From Pseudomonas sp. UBA5706 (GTDB taxonomy: Bacteria; Pseudomonadota; Gammaproteobacteria; Pseudomonadales; Pseudomonadaceae): 64,000 bases of DNA. Where the stretch lies: NCBI RefSeq assembly GCF_002419965.1, contig NZ_DIHC01000016.1, positions 334,945-398,944 of the forward strand. Reading direction: 5' to 3'. The translations under genes and the position numbers were made by a program. A model generated the notes under the pieces. It was not told the origin of the DNA and did no database searches. It saw only the letters and a list, made by a program, of their open reading frames with translations. Numbering within the stretch: the stretch's first letter is position 1; every line of letters starts with the position of its first letter. Shown here one piece after another: positions 17,490 to 26,535 of the stretch.

Positions 17490-17520
17490 AAAAACCCGGC
17501 TTCGGCCGGGTTTTTCTTTT
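17490..17520 (+). terminator. Intrinsic terminator of oprF
   Basis: AAACCCGGC (17492-17500), a TTCG tetraloop, then GCCGGGTTT (17505-17513) and a T-rich tail to 17520. Confidence 0.92.
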
Positions 17521-17849
17521 TCTAAATTCTCATTCTTGTGTCTGGAACGTAGTGTTCATGTATCTCGCCTGAGATGGCGCCGGTGCTCGGGGATGCCAGC
17601 TCCGTTGCGGAATTAATAGAAAACTTTGGCATACACCCTGGCTAACCGGCAAGGTAAGCAACGGCATTCGCGGCACCGTCGTTTGCACGCAAGAATCGAT
17701 GTTGTGAGCGGCGTCAAGAAAGTCAATGGCAAGTTATATGACCGAGAGCACAGCACACAGGGCGAAGTTGGCGACATGTCTCGCGCTTACCCTGGGTGCC
17801 CGTCTATAATCGGCGGCTGACTCCAGCCTCAAACGAGCCGCGCCCGCCC
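17521..17849 (+). other. Intergenic region oprF-pyrD
   Basis: No convincing gene. An open frame at 17626-17820 reads a basic, low-complexity 64-residue peptide without a good ribosome-binding site. The pyrD promoter is expected here; CCCGTCTATAATCGG at about 17800-17814 contains a good -10 box (TATAAT) some 35 bases before the pyrD start. Confidence 0.4.
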
Positions 17850-18872
17850 ATGTATAACCTGGCCCGCCAGTTACTGTTCAAACTCTCCCCGGAAACGTCC
17901 CACGATCTGTCCATCGACCTGATCGGTGCAGGCGGTCGGCTGGGGCTTAACGGTCTGTTCAGCAAGGCGCCGGCTCGGTTGCCGGTGACGGTCATGGGCA
18001 TGCAATTTCCCAACCCGGTGGGACTTGCCGCTGGTCTGGACAAGAACGGCGCGGCAATCGACGGCTTTGCCCAGTTGGGATTCGGTTTCGTCGAAATAGG
18101 TACCGTGACGCCACTCCCGCAACCGGGCAATCCCAAGCCGCGGATTTTCCGCCTGCCTCACGCCGAGGGCATCATCAACCGCATGGGCTTCAACAACTTG
18201 GGCGTCGACCATTTGATCAGCCGTGTCCAGGCCGCCAAGTACAACGGTGTGTTGGGCATCAACATCGGCAAGAATGTCGATACCCCGGTTGAGCGTGCCG
18301 TCGACGACTACCTGATCTGCCTGGACAAGGTCTACGCTCATGCCAGCTACATCACGGTCAACGTCAGCTCGCCGAATACGCCGGGCCTGCGCAGCCTGCA
18401 ATTTGGTGATTCGCTCAAGCAGTTACTCGAAGCGCTGCGGGTACGTCAGGAAGCATTGACCGCCACCCATGGCAAGCGCGTACCGATCGCGATCAAGATC
18501 GCGCCGGATATGAGCGACGAGGAAACCATGCTGGTGGCCGGCGCGCTGCTCGACTCGGGCATGGATGCTGTGATCGCGACCAATACCACGCTCAGCCGAC
18601 AAGGCGTCGAGGGCTTGCCCCACGCAGACGAGGCTGGGGGGCTGTCGGGCGCGCCGGTGCGCGAGAAGAGCACCCATATCGTCAAGGTGCTGGCCGGTGA
18701 GTTGGGCACAAAACTGCCGATCATTGCGGCTGGGGGCATCACCGAAGGCAGGCACGCCGCCGAGAAAATCGCCGCAGGTGCAAGCCTGGTGCAGATCTAT
18801 TCAGGCTTTATTTACAAAGGCCCGGCATTGATCCGTGAGGCAGTAGATGCCATCGCTGCGATGAGCCGGTAA
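17850..18872 (+). CDS. pyrD: Dihydroorotate dehydrogenase (quinone), class 2
   Basis: Membrane-associated flavoenzyme of 340 residues that oxidises dihydroorotate to orotate with quinone in pyrimidine synthesis. The N-terminal amphipathic helix MYNLARQLLFKLSPETSHDL is the quinone-site extension of class 2 enzymes. The catalytic Ser lies in NVSSPNTPGLRSLQ, and the FMN-binding C-terminal stretch is IAAGGITEGRHAAEKIAAGA. The ATG at 17850 is used because it begins the recognised family N-terminus; the frame is open 18 codons further upstream. It converges with rmf across a bidirectional terminator. Confidence 0.96.
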   Translation: MYNLARQLLFKLSPETSHDLSIDLIGAGGRLGLNGLFSKAPARLPVTVMGMQFPNPVGLAAGLDKNGAAIDGFAQLGFGFVEIGTVTPLPQPGNPKPRIFRLPHAEGIINRMGFNNLGVDHLISRVQAAKYNGVLGINIGKNVDTPVERAVDDYLICLDKVYAHASYITVNVSSPNTPGLRSLQFGDSLKQLLEALRVRQEALTATHGKRVPIAIKIAPDMSDEETMLVAGALLDSGMDAVIATNTTLSRQGVEGLPHADEAGGLSGAPVREKSTHIVKVLAGELGTKLPIIAAGGITEGRHAAEKIAAGASLVQIYSGFIYKGPALIREAVDAIAAMSR

Positions 18873-18892
18873 GGGCAGGCCGTCAAGCAGAT

Positions 18893-18927
18893 AAAAAAGA
18901 GGGGTTCCACAGTGGAACCCCTCTTTT
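18893..18927. terminator. Bidirectional terminator between pyrD and rmf
   Basis: A near-perfect long inverted repeat, GAGGGGTTCCAC (from 18899) against GTGGAACCCCTC, flanked by an A-run on the left and a T-run on the right, so it can serve both converging genes. Confidence 0.9.
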
Positions 18928-19043
18928 GGGCGTCTGGCCCGCCGCCCGGATGGGGCGTGCATGTTTTAGGTGTTTACGACGCAGATTGTCGATTCTCTCG
19001 AAAAACGTTGATGAGTCGGAATGTCCCTTTGGTAAGTTGAGTG

Positions 19044-19259
19044 TCAGCCGACCGCGTGAAGTTCGTTGAGTCTGTGTATACCCGCAGTGCCGGTCATACC
19101 GTCCCAATTGTCGCCGCGTCCTTCTCGCCAGCCATTAAGCCAGGATTGTCGCACCGACGGCAGAGTAAATGGGCAAAGCTCACGGGATTTACCAGTTACG
19201 CCATATTGATATCCGCGCAAAAATGCTCTTTCCAACGGATCACGCTTAAGTCTTCTCAT
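19044..19259 (-). CDS. rmf: Ribosome modulation factor
   Basis: A basic 71-residue protein that dimerises 70S ribosomes into inactive 100S particles in stationary phase. MRRLKRDPLERAFLRGYQYG and the downstream CPFTLPSVRQSWLNGWREGR are the conserved RMF core. It is slightly longer than the E. coli protein (55 residues) through a C-terminal extension, as is usual in Pseudomonas. The start is the ATG at 19257-19259. The long upstream gap before rlmL leaves room for growth-phase control of its promoter. Confidence 0.93.
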   Translation of the reverse strand: MRRLKRDPLERAFLRGYQYGVTGKSRELCPFTLPSVRQSWLNGWREGRGDNWDGMTGTAGIHRLNELHAVG

Positions 19260-19829
19260 AGGGTATTGCCCTCGTTTGTTGACTGTTATGTCCTTGGAGG
19301 CCTCAAGTCGAGGCCGGGCAGAATCTTCTGCCTGTGGGTGCCCGCTGCCGGCGTCGCGGGCGCTGGTGCCATCGTCATTGCGACGACGGCCTGGAGTGAG
19401 TTCTAACCAATGCTCTGGACGCTGTGAATGACTGTTTTGTCATAAGCATCGTATTTTTGAGTCGATGCGACCATAAAGGCCGTGGCGTTTTTGAGGGTGA
19501 TTTCGCCGAAGTGCCCTGATATGAGGGGTTTGATGAAAAATGCGAGTTATTCTCAACCAGGCTTATCGCCGCGTGCTGTCGTCTGTTTATCGACGAAGGG
19601 TCATGAAGGTGGCTTTTTATTGACTCCGTTGTCGGGCTGAATACCGGTTTTTATAACGAAGCCGCTTGGGGTACTCCCAGCGGCCTAACTGCCGCCGTCG
19701 AAATGTATCGTAGCGGTGGATCGGCACAATTGGTGTGCCACGCAGGCGCTCGCCACGAAAGGCGTCTGTTGCAATCGGACGCGACAATGCGTTGTCTCGC
19801 CACTCAAAGCCTTTGGCTATGGAACACAC
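19260..19829. other. 570-base intergenic region rmf-rlmL
   Basis: No gene can be supported. Short open frames exist on both strands, among them a GTG-started 70-codon minus-strand frame at 19617-19829 ending immediately before the rlmL start, but none has a recognisable domain. It is long for a Pseudomonas gap and must hold both the rmf and the rlmL promoter; a small RNA cannot be excluded. Confidence 0.4.
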
Positions 19830-22100
19830 ATGTCGGACCGCTATGAACTTTTCCTCACCTGTCCCAAAGGCCTCGAAGGCCTGCTGGCCGAGGAAGCCAC
19901 TGCGCTTGGCCTACAGGAAATTCGCGAGCACACCTCGACCATCCGTGGCAGCGCCGACATGGAAACCGCTTATCGGTTGTGCCTGTGGTCTCGCTTGGCC
20001 AACCGGGTGCTGTTGGTGCTCAAGCGCTTTGCGATGAAGGATGCCGAAGACCTGTATCACGGTGTACACGACATCGAGTGGGCGGATCATCTGCAATCGG
20101 ACGGCACTCTGGCGGTGGAATTCAGTGGCCATGGCTCAGGCATCGACAATACCCATTTCGGCGCGTTGAAGGTCAAGGACGCCATCGTCGACCGACTGCG
20201 CACGCCAGATGGTTCGCGGCCTTCGATCGACAAGCTCAACCCCGACTTGCGCGTGCACCTGCGTCTGGACCGCGGTGAAGCGATTCTGTCGCTGGACCTG
20301 TCAGGGCACAGCCTGCACCAGCGCGGCTACCGTCTGCAGCAAGGGGCTGCACCGTTGAAGGAAAACCTGGCGGCGGCGATTCTTATCCGCGCCGGATGGC
20401 CGCGTATTGCCGCCCAGGGCGGGGCGCTGGCCGACCCGATGTGCGGCGTGGGCACCTTTCTGGTAGAAGCGGCGATGATCGCTGCCGACATTGCACCCAA
20501 CCTCAAGCGCGAGCGTTGGGGATTTTCGGCGTGGCTGGGTCACATTCCGACCGTATGGCGCAAGCTGCATGACGAAGCGCTGGCGCGGGCCGAGGCCGGT
20601 CTTGCCAAAACTCCCTCGTGGATTCGCGGCTATGAAGCCGATCCGCGGCTGATTCAACCGGGTCGCAATAACATTGAGCGCGCAGGGTTGTCGGACTGGA
20701 TCAAGATCTATCAGGGCGAAGTCGCGACGTTCGAACCACGCCCGGACCAGAGCCAGAAAGGCCTGGTGATCTGTAACCCGCCGTACGGCGAGCGTCTGGG
20801 TGACGAGGCGAGCCTGTTGTACCTCTATCAAAACCTTGGCGAGCGCCTGCGTCAGGCCTGTCTGAACTGGGACGCTGCGGTGTTCACCGGAGCGCCGGAT
20901 CTGGGCAAGCGCATGGGCATCCGCAGCCACAAGCAATACGCGTTCTGGAACGGCGCGTTACCGTGCAAGTTGCTGCTGATCAAGGTGCAACCGGATCAGT
21001 TCGTCACCGGCGAGCGCCGCACGCCCGAGCAGCGTCAGGCCGAACGCGAGCAGGCGGCTTACGACCAGACTCCGGACGAGCCGCAAGAGCGTAAATTCAA
21101 CAAGAACGGTAACCCGATCAAGCCAGCGCCAGCTGCGGCCCCGGTGATCGAACAGCCGCGCTTGAGTGAAGGCGGGCAGATGTTCGCCAATCGCCTGCAA
21201 AAGAATCTCAAGGCAATGAGCAAGTGGGTCAAGCGCGAAGGCATCGATTGCTACCGGGTATACGATGCCGACATGCCGGAATACGCAATGGCCATCGACC
21301 TGTACCACGACTGGGTTCATGTCCAGGAATATGCGGCGCCCAAGTCAATTGACCCGGAAAAGGCGTCGATTCGCATGTTCGATGCGCTAGCGGCCATTCC
21401 ACAGGCGCTGAACATTGACAAGAGCCGTGTGGTGGTCAAACGCCGCGAACGTCAAAGCGGCACCCGGCAGTACGAGCGTCAGAGTGCTCAGGGCAAGTTC
21501 AATGAGGTTAACGAGGGCGGTGTAAAACTGCTGGTCAACCTCACTGACTACCTCGACACCGGCCTGTTCCTTGATCACCGTCCGATGCGCATGCGTATCC
21601 AGCGTGAAGCGGCGGGCAAGCGCTTCCTCAACCTGTTCTGCTACACCGCGACCGCCAGCGTGCACGCGGCCAAGGGCGGGGCGCGCAGTACGACCAGTGT
21701 CGACCTGTCGAAGACCTATCTGGACTGGGCGCGGCGCAATCTGTCGCTCAACGGGTTCTCGGACAAGAACCGGCTGGAGCAAGGTGACGTGATGGGCTGG
21801 CTGGAAGCCAGCCGGGATGAATACGATTTGATTTTCATCGACCCGCCAACCTTTTCCAACTCCAAGCGCATGGAGGGGGTGTTCGATGTGCAGCGTGATC
21901 AGGTGCAGTTGATCGATCTGGCCATGGCCCGCCTGGCGCCGGGCGGCGTGTTGTATTTCTCCAACAACTTCCGCAAGTTCCAGCTTGAAGAGAACCTGGC
22001 CGAGCGCTACGTGGTGGAGGAGATCACGGCGACAACCCTTGATCCGGACTTTGTGCGCAACGGCAAGATCCACCGCGCCTGGAAAATCACCCCGCGCTGA
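19830..22100 (+). CDS. rlmL: Bifunctional 23S rRNA methyltransferase RlmKL
   Basis: A 756-residue fusion of two SAM-dependent methyltransferases that make m2G2445 (RlmL half) and m7G2069 (RlmK half) in 23S rRNA. The N-terminal ferredoxin-like/THUMP region starts MSDRYELFLTCPKGLEGLLA. The first catalytic motif is NPPYGERLGDE, and the second domain has NLFCYTATASVHAAKGGA for SAM and DPPTFSNSKRMEG as its catalytic loop. The start at 19830 is set by the family N-terminus; the frame stays open 38 codons further upstream. A strong hairpin lies in the gap before the converging pao genes. Confidence 0.95.
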   Translation: MSDRYELFLTCPKGLEGLLAEEATALGLQEIREHTSTIRGSADMETAYRLCLWSRLANRVLLVLKRFAMKDAEDLYHGVHDIEWADHLQSDGTLAVEFSGHGSGIDNTHFGALKVKDAIVDRLRTPDGSRPSIDKLNPDLRVHLRLDRGEAILSLDLSGHSLHQRGYRLQQGAAPLKENLAAAILIRAGWPRIAAQGGALADPMCGVGTFLVEAAMIAADIAPNLKRERWGFSAWLGHIPTVWRKLHDEALARAEAGLAKTPSWIRGYEADPRLIQPGRNNIERAGLSDWIKIYQGEVATFEPRPDQSQKGLVICNPPYGERLGDEASLLYLYQNLGERLRQACLNWDAAVFTGAPDLGKRMGIRSHKQYAFWNGALPCKLLLIKVQPDQFVTGERRTPEQRQAEREQAAYDQTPDEPQERKFNKNGNPIKPAPAAAPVIEQPRLSEGGQMFANRLQKNLKAMSKWVKREGIDCYRVYDADMPEYAMAIDLYHDWVHVQEYAAPKSIDPEKASIRMFDALAAIPQALNIDKSRVVVKRRERQSGTRQYERQSAQGKFNEVNEGGVKLLVNLTDYLDTGLFLDHRPMRMRIQREAAGKRFLNLFCYTATASVHAAKGGARSTTSVDLSKTYLDWARRNLSLNGFSDKNRLEQGDVMGWLEASRDEYDLIFIDPPTFSNSKRMEGVFDVQRDQVQLIDLAMARLAPGGVLYFSNNFRKFQLEENLAERYVVEEITATTLDPDFVRNGKIHRAWKITPR

Positions 22101-22197
22101 GCCGACCGCTCGCATGTGGCGCCACCTCGACCTGTAAGGTGCCGCCAGCGGGTTGGATGTAAGTGAGGTGCCAAGCCCATCTGCAGCAGTGCGGCGT

Positions 22198-22231
22198 GCC
22201 GGTGGTGGCGTTTTCAGACGCTGCCACCGGC
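22198..22231. terminator. Hairpin between rlmL and the molybdenum-subunit gene
   Basis: GCCGGTGG (22198-22205) pairs with CCACCGGC (22224-22231); the stem extends inward by five more pairs, two of them G-U, to a TTTTCAGA loop. There is no U-run, so termination would be weak or factor-assisted. It lies between two converging genes. Confidence 0.5.
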
Positions 22232-22265
22232 CAACCGTGTGGTTACATCGGGGCCTTGGTTGTGG

Positions 22266-24500
22266 TCAGGCACTCATCGTCGGTGGTAGATCCATCAGTT
22301 TGTCGAGGGTGATCGGCAGGTCACGTACGCGTTTGCCCGTGGCATGGGAGACCGCGTTGGCCACCGCCGCCGCCAGCCCGGTAATGCCGATTTCCCCGAT
22401 CCCCCGTGCGCCGAACTCGTTGAGTTCATAGTCGGGGTAGTCCAGCAGAATCACGTCGATCTCCGGTTGGTCGGCGTGCACCGGTACCACGTACTCGGCG
22501 TAGTTGTTGTTGACCGGCATGCCATTGCGTTCATCGAAATCGGTGGCTTCGAACAGCGCCATGCCCACGCCCATGACGATTGCACCTTCGACCTGATTCA
22601 GCGCGGTCTTCTGATTGATCACCTTGCCCACATCGATTGCGCTGACCACCCGCGCTACCCGCAGCCTTGAAATGCCCGGGTCCCAGCGTACCTCGACGAA
22701 ATGCACGCCGAACGAACGGAACGAGTGCTTGCTGGTGTCATTCATCCCGGTTTTGGCTTCTCCGAAGGCGCTGGCCTGTTTCTGCGCGCTGAGCACCTCG
22801 GTGATGGCGAAGGTTTTCTCGCCGCTCTTCAATTGGCCTTGTTCAAAGCTGACCTGATCGGCCTGGGTGCCGGCGAATACCCCTTTGGGGGCGGTGGAGA
22901 AGGCCTTCAGTTGCTCGATCGCCTGACGAGTTGCCTCGGCGATTGCGGGCAACACGCTGGCTGTGGCCCACGAACCGCCCGATACCGGAGCGGGCGGGAA
23001 TGACGAGTTGCCCAATTCGACTTCGATCCTGTCCAGGGCGATCCCGGTGAGACTGCTGACCACCTGCGCGACGATGGTGTAGGTCCCGGTGCCGATGTCC
23101 TGTACGCCGCAGATTGCATAGGCCGTGCCGTCAGCGCGCAGCGATACCTGCGCTTCGGCGGGGGTGCGATAGGCATCCCAGTTACAGGCTGCCATGCCGT
23201 AGCCAATGATTTCATGGCCATCCTTCATCGAGCCCGGCCGGGGATCGCGCTTGCTCCAGCCGAAGCGTTCGGCTGCCTGATCGATGCATTCCTGCAGATG
23301 ATTACTCGACCACGGCAGGTGCTGGCTCTCGTCACACTCAGAGACATTGAGCTTACGGAACGCCAGTGGATCCATGCCGATCTTGTCGGCCATTTCATCC
23401 ATTGCCGATTCGAGTGCAAACAGCCCCGGTGCGGCGCCGGGCGCACGCATGGAGGTCGGCGTGCCGCGATTGACCTCGATGGTCTTGTGCGTCACCGACA
23501 CGTTGGTGCAGCTGTATAGACTTTTGGTCGACGTGCCGCAGTTCTCTTTGTACGGGTCGGTGAATGAGGTGCTGTTGATCGACTCATGCCGCACCGATAC
23601 CAGCTTGCCGTTGTCATCGGTGGCCAGGCGCAAACGCTGGCGGGTTTCCGGGCGATGCCCGGTGGTGGTGAACATCTGTTGGCGCGGCACGACCAGTTGC
23701 ACCGGTCGATTAAGGACCTTGGCAGCGCCGCAGGCGGCGACCGAGTGCGGCCAGATCCACAACTTGCTGCCGAACCCCGAGCCAATGAACGGCGCGCGCA
23801 CTTCGACTTTTTCCGGAATCAAGCCAAAGATCTTTGCCAGCGAATTGCGGTGCGCGACGACACCCTGGCTCGCTTCGTAGACGATCAGTCGACCGTCCTC
23901 CCAACTGGCTACCGTGGCGTGCATCTCCATCGGGTTATGGGTTTCGACCGGGGTGGTGTAAGTGGCATCGATACTGTGTGCGGCGCTGTCAAATGCCGCA
24001 TCCGCATCGCCACGGACGTGATTGGGACTGCCGTCCTGAGGGTTGCCGGCCTTCATGCCTTGATCCAGATTGGCCACGACCGTGTTCGTGCTGTAGCTGA
24101 CCTTGATCTTGTAGGCCGCGGCCCGCGCGTGTTCAAAGGTGTCGGCCACCACCAGTGCGACGAATTGCCCGGCGTAGTACACCGTCTCGTCTTCGAACGG
24201 CAGACGGCTTTCGTCGGACTTGGCCGCCTTGAGAATCTGCGCAAAGGACATGGGCAATGTCGAGTTGTGGTACAGCTGCGGAAAATTGCCGTGGTGGAAG
24301 ATTTCCAGTACGCCGGGGGACTTGCGCGCCGCGTCGAGCTCCAGCGCAGTGACCTTGCCACTGGCGACCGTGCTGAAAACGCCATAACCGTACGCCATGT
24401 TCCGCAGGTGATGGTCCGAGGCGTACATCGCAGTGCCGGTCACTTTGCGTCGACCGTCGATCCGGCGCGGGGCCGAGCCGATCATGCTTGAATCCGTCAT
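22266..24500 (-). CDS. paoC: Aldehyde oxidoreductase, molybdenum-binding subunit (PaoC type)
   Basis: Large subunit, 744 residues, of a xanthine-oxidase-family enzyme that oxidises aldehydes to acids at a molybdopterin cytosine dinucleotide cofactor. The N-terminal hammerhead domain starts near PRRIDGRRKVTGTAMYASD. Cofactor contacts include IGSGFGSKLW and MRAPGAAPGLFALE, and the base Glu is in GARGIGEIGITGLAAAVANA. It is the third gene of the set, after the FAD and 2Fe-2S subunits, as in E. coli paoABC. No PaoD-type maturation factor is next to it, so insertion of the cofactor must rely on a gene elsewhere. Confidence 0.88.
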   Translation of the reverse strand: MTDSSMIGSAPRRIDGRRKVTGTAMYASDHHLRNMAYGYGVFSTVASGKVTALELDAARKSPGVLEIFHHGNFPQLYHNSTLPMSFAQILKAAKSDESRLPFEDETVYYAGQFVALVVADTFEHARAAAYKIKVSYSTNTVVANLDQGMKAGNPQDGSPNHVRGDADAAFDSAAHSIDATYTTPVETHNPMEMHATVASWEDGRLIVYEASQGVVAHRNSLAKIFGLIPEKVEVRAPFIGSGFGSKLWIWPHSVAACGAAKVLNRPVQLVVPRQQMFTTTGHRPETRQRLRLATDDNGKLVSVRHESINSTSFTDPYKENCGTSTKSLYSCTNVSVTHKTIEVNRGTPTSMRAPGAAPGLFALESAMDEMADKIGMDPLAFRKLNVSECDESQHLPWSSNHLQECIDQAAERFGWSKRDPRPGSMKDGHEIIGYGMAACNWDAYRTPAEAQVSLRADGTAYAICGVQDIGTGTYTIVAQVVSSLTGIALDRIEVELGNSSFPPAPVSGGSWATASVLPAIAEATRQAIEQLKAFSTAPKGVFAGTQADQVSFEQGQLKSGEKTFAITEVLSAQKQASAFGEAKTGMNDTSKHSFRSFGVHFVEVRWDPGISRLRVARVVSAIDVGKVINQKTALNQVEGAIVMGVGMALFEATDFDERNGMPVNNNYAEYVVPVHADQPEIDVILLDYPDYELNEFGARGIGEIGITGLAAAVANAVSHATGKRVRDLPITLDKLMDLPPTMSA

Positions 24501-24517
24501 CTTCTCGATCCTCCCGA

Positions 24518-25501
24518 TCAGGCCGTCAGAGTGCTCAGGTTGCGCACGATCGCCTGCTGTCCAAGGGCAATCTTGTACGCATTGTGGCGCTGGGGTTTGG
24601 CGCCCTGCAGGGCGATAGCAGCGGCTTTTTCCATGTTCTGCGGGGTAAGCGCGGCACCCGTCAGCGCGCGCTCGGCTTCCAGCGCCCGCCAGGGTCGCGT
24701 CGCCACGCCGCCCATTGCGATACGCGCCTGGCGCACGGTGTCGCCGTCCATCACCAGAATCACCGCGCTGGAGGCCAGGGCGAACTGATACGAGGCGCGG
24801 TCACGCAGTTTCAGATACCCCGATCTGCTGTTAGCCAGCGGCGCATCGAGCAGCACATGGGTGATCAGTTCGTCGTCCTGCAAGGCGTGTTCTTTCCACG
24901 GCGTCGCGCCGGGTAGCCGATGGAAATCCAGAAAGTCGATGCTGCGTTTGCCTTTGGCCCCCTGAACTTCGACCTGGGCGCCAATCGCTGCCATGGCCAC
25001 GCACATGTCCGACGGGTGACTGGCGATGCATTGCTCGCTGGTGCCGAGCACCGCATGCACGCTACGGTTGTGCCCGCCGATGGCCGCGCAGCCTGAACCG
25101 GGTTCGCGCTTGTTGCAGGGCGAATAGCCGTCACGAAAATAGTTGCACCGCACCCGCTGCATCACGTTACCGGCGGTGGTCGCCTTGTTGCGCAACTGCG
25201 TGGTGGCGCCGGATAGCAGCGCCTGGGAGAGCACCGGATAATGCTCGACGATGTAGGCGTGGTGGGCGAGGGCGGTGTTGGTCACCAACGCGCCGATACG
25301 CACGCGGCCATCCGTCTGCACCTCGATCTGCTTAAGCGATAGGTGGTTTACGTCGATGACCTGGTCGGCCGGCATCACGTCGAGTTTCACCAGGTCGAGC
25401 AGGGTGGTGCCGCCTGCCAGAAAAAACGCGGTCTGGCTCTTTGAGTGGGTGGCGACGGCCTGCTCGATGCTGCCAGCGCGGACATAATCCAGGGCTCTCA
25501 T
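24518..25501 (-). CDS. paoB: Aldehyde oxidoreductase, FAD-binding subunit (PaoB type)
   Basis: Middle subunit, 327 residues, with the CO-dehydrogenase flavoprotein FAD fold. FFLAGGTTLLDLVK and ATTAGNVMQR bind FAD. The inserted stretch RCNYFRDGYSPCNKREPGSGC carries several cysteines, as in PaoB, which uniquely holds an extra 4Fe-4S cluster; this separates it from ordinary xanthine dehydrogenase FAD subunits. Its start overlaps the stop of the 2Fe-2S gene by one base (TGATG), and the Mo-subunit gene begins 17 bases after its stop, so all three are one operon. Confidence 0.87.
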   Translation of the reverse strand: MRALDYVRAGSIEQAVATHSKSQTAFFLAGGTTLLDLVKLDVMPADQVIDVNHLSLKQIEVQTDGRVRIGALVTNTALAHHAYIVEHYPVLSQALLSGATTQLRNKATTAGNVMQRVRCNYFRDGYSPCNKREPGSGCAAIGGHNRSVHAVLGTSEQCIASHPSDMCVAMAAIGAQVEVQGAKGKRSIDFLDFHRLPGATPWKEHALQDDELITHVLLDAPLANSRSGYLKLRDRASYQFALASSAVILVMDGDTVRQARIAMGGVATRPWRALEAERALTGAALTPQNMEKAAAIALQGAKPQRHNAYKIALGQQAIVRNLSTLTA

Positions 25502-26163
25502 CAGGTCACCTCCTGCAGCTTGATGCGGGCGCTCTGTATCGCCGCAAGAATGTTCTTGTAAGCGCCGCAGCGGCAGATGTTGCCGCTCATGGCTTCACGC
25601 ACGCTGTGGTCGTCGCTGCCGATGTTCTTGTCCTGCAGCATGGCCACGGCGCTCATGATCTGGCCGCTGGTGCAGTAGCCGCACTGGTAGGCGTCGTGCT
25701 CCCAAAAGGCTTCCTGCACCGGATGCAGCGTGCCGTTTTTCGCAAGCCCTTCGACGGTGGTGATTTCGTCGCCTTCATGCATGGCCGCCAGCGACAGGCA
25801 TGAGTTGATGGCCGCGCCGTTGACATGCACGGTACAGGCGCCGCACTGGCCATGGTCGCAGCCTTTCTTGGTGCCGGTCAGTCGCAACCTGTCGCGAAGC
25901 ACATCCAGCAGCGCGGCATTGCCCGGAAGATTCAGTGTGTGGGCCTGGCCGTTGACCTTCAGCGTAATACGCCGCTCATCTTTTGCCGGTGATTCGGTGT
26001 CGTCGGGTACGGCAGCCTGGGCTTGAAGGGCCTGGGCCCATATCGGTGCCGTGGCGGCGGCAAGACCAGACACACCGATGGATTTAAGAAAGTTTCGTCG
26101 TGACGGCACGGTAAAGGCCGAGAGGTCGCAGGCAGGTTCTGTTTTATCAGGCTGATCGGTCAT
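25501..26163 (-). CDS. paoA: Aldehyde oxidoreductase, 2Fe-2S subunit with Tat signal (PaoA type)
   Basis: Small iron-sulfur subunit, 220 residues. The N-terminus has a twin-arginine signal, SRRNFLKSIGVSGLAAA, so the whole PaoABC-like complex is expected in the periplasm, carried as a folded unit. Two cluster motifs are visible: the plant-ferredoxin type CDHGQCGACTVHVNG and the C-terminal CGYCTSGQ with CRCGAY. The start MTDQPDKTEPAC is preferred to one 18 codons upstream since it places the signal at the usual distance. A role in detoxifying aromatic aldehydes is inferred from the E. coli enzyme. Confidence 0.88.
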   Translation of the reverse strand: MTDQPDKTEPACDLSAFTVPSRRNFLKSIGVSGLAAATAPIWAQALQAQAAVPDDTESPAKDERRITLKVNGQAHTLNLPGNAALLDVLRDRLRLTGTKKGCDHGQCGACTVHVNGAAINSCLSLAAMHEGDEITTVEGLAKNGTLHPVQEAFWEHDAYQCGYCTSGQIMSAVAMLQDKNIGSDDHSVREAMSGNICRCGAYKNILAAIQSARIKLQEVT

Positions 26164-26535
26164 GGACAGTTCCTCGTCAGCATTGGGTATGCCTGGATCC
26201 GACGGTGGGCGGCGCACAGGCGCGTACGGCGATACAAAAATTTAGCGTTCTACGATAACCAATACGTCAATGGCGCATTGCGTGGAATAACGGCATACAG
26301 TTTTGAGATTTTCTTGCTAATCACGCACGGTGGTGCCCAAACGCCCCGGCGTGCCGAGCGACGCGCCAGGCGTCAGGCAGGCGGTGAGCAAATTCGGGGC
26401 CGGTGTGTTTGCGATGATCCTAAAGTTGGGACCGAGTACCTTGCGGATGGTTGCGGTTTTTTAACGGCTCGACCGCAGAAGCGTTCAAGAGCAGGGCCAG
26501 GGAATTGATCTCCCTCGACCCCGCAGCTATCGATG
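26164..26535. other. Intergenic region upstream of paoA
   Basis: The paoA promoter is expected here; the stretch around 26235-26330 is AT-richer than its surroundings. A 76-codon frame at 26278-26508 on the plus strand has no start signal or recognisable sequence. Nothing else is seen. Confidence 0.4.

Noticed and set aside
19617..19829. 70-codon minus-strand frame ending just before rlmL
   Set aside because: GTG start, basic composition, no recognisable domain, no clear ribosome-binding site; treated as chance.
22153..22431. Plus-strand frame after rlmL
   Set aside because: Overlaps the hairpin and the end of paoC; no family sequence.
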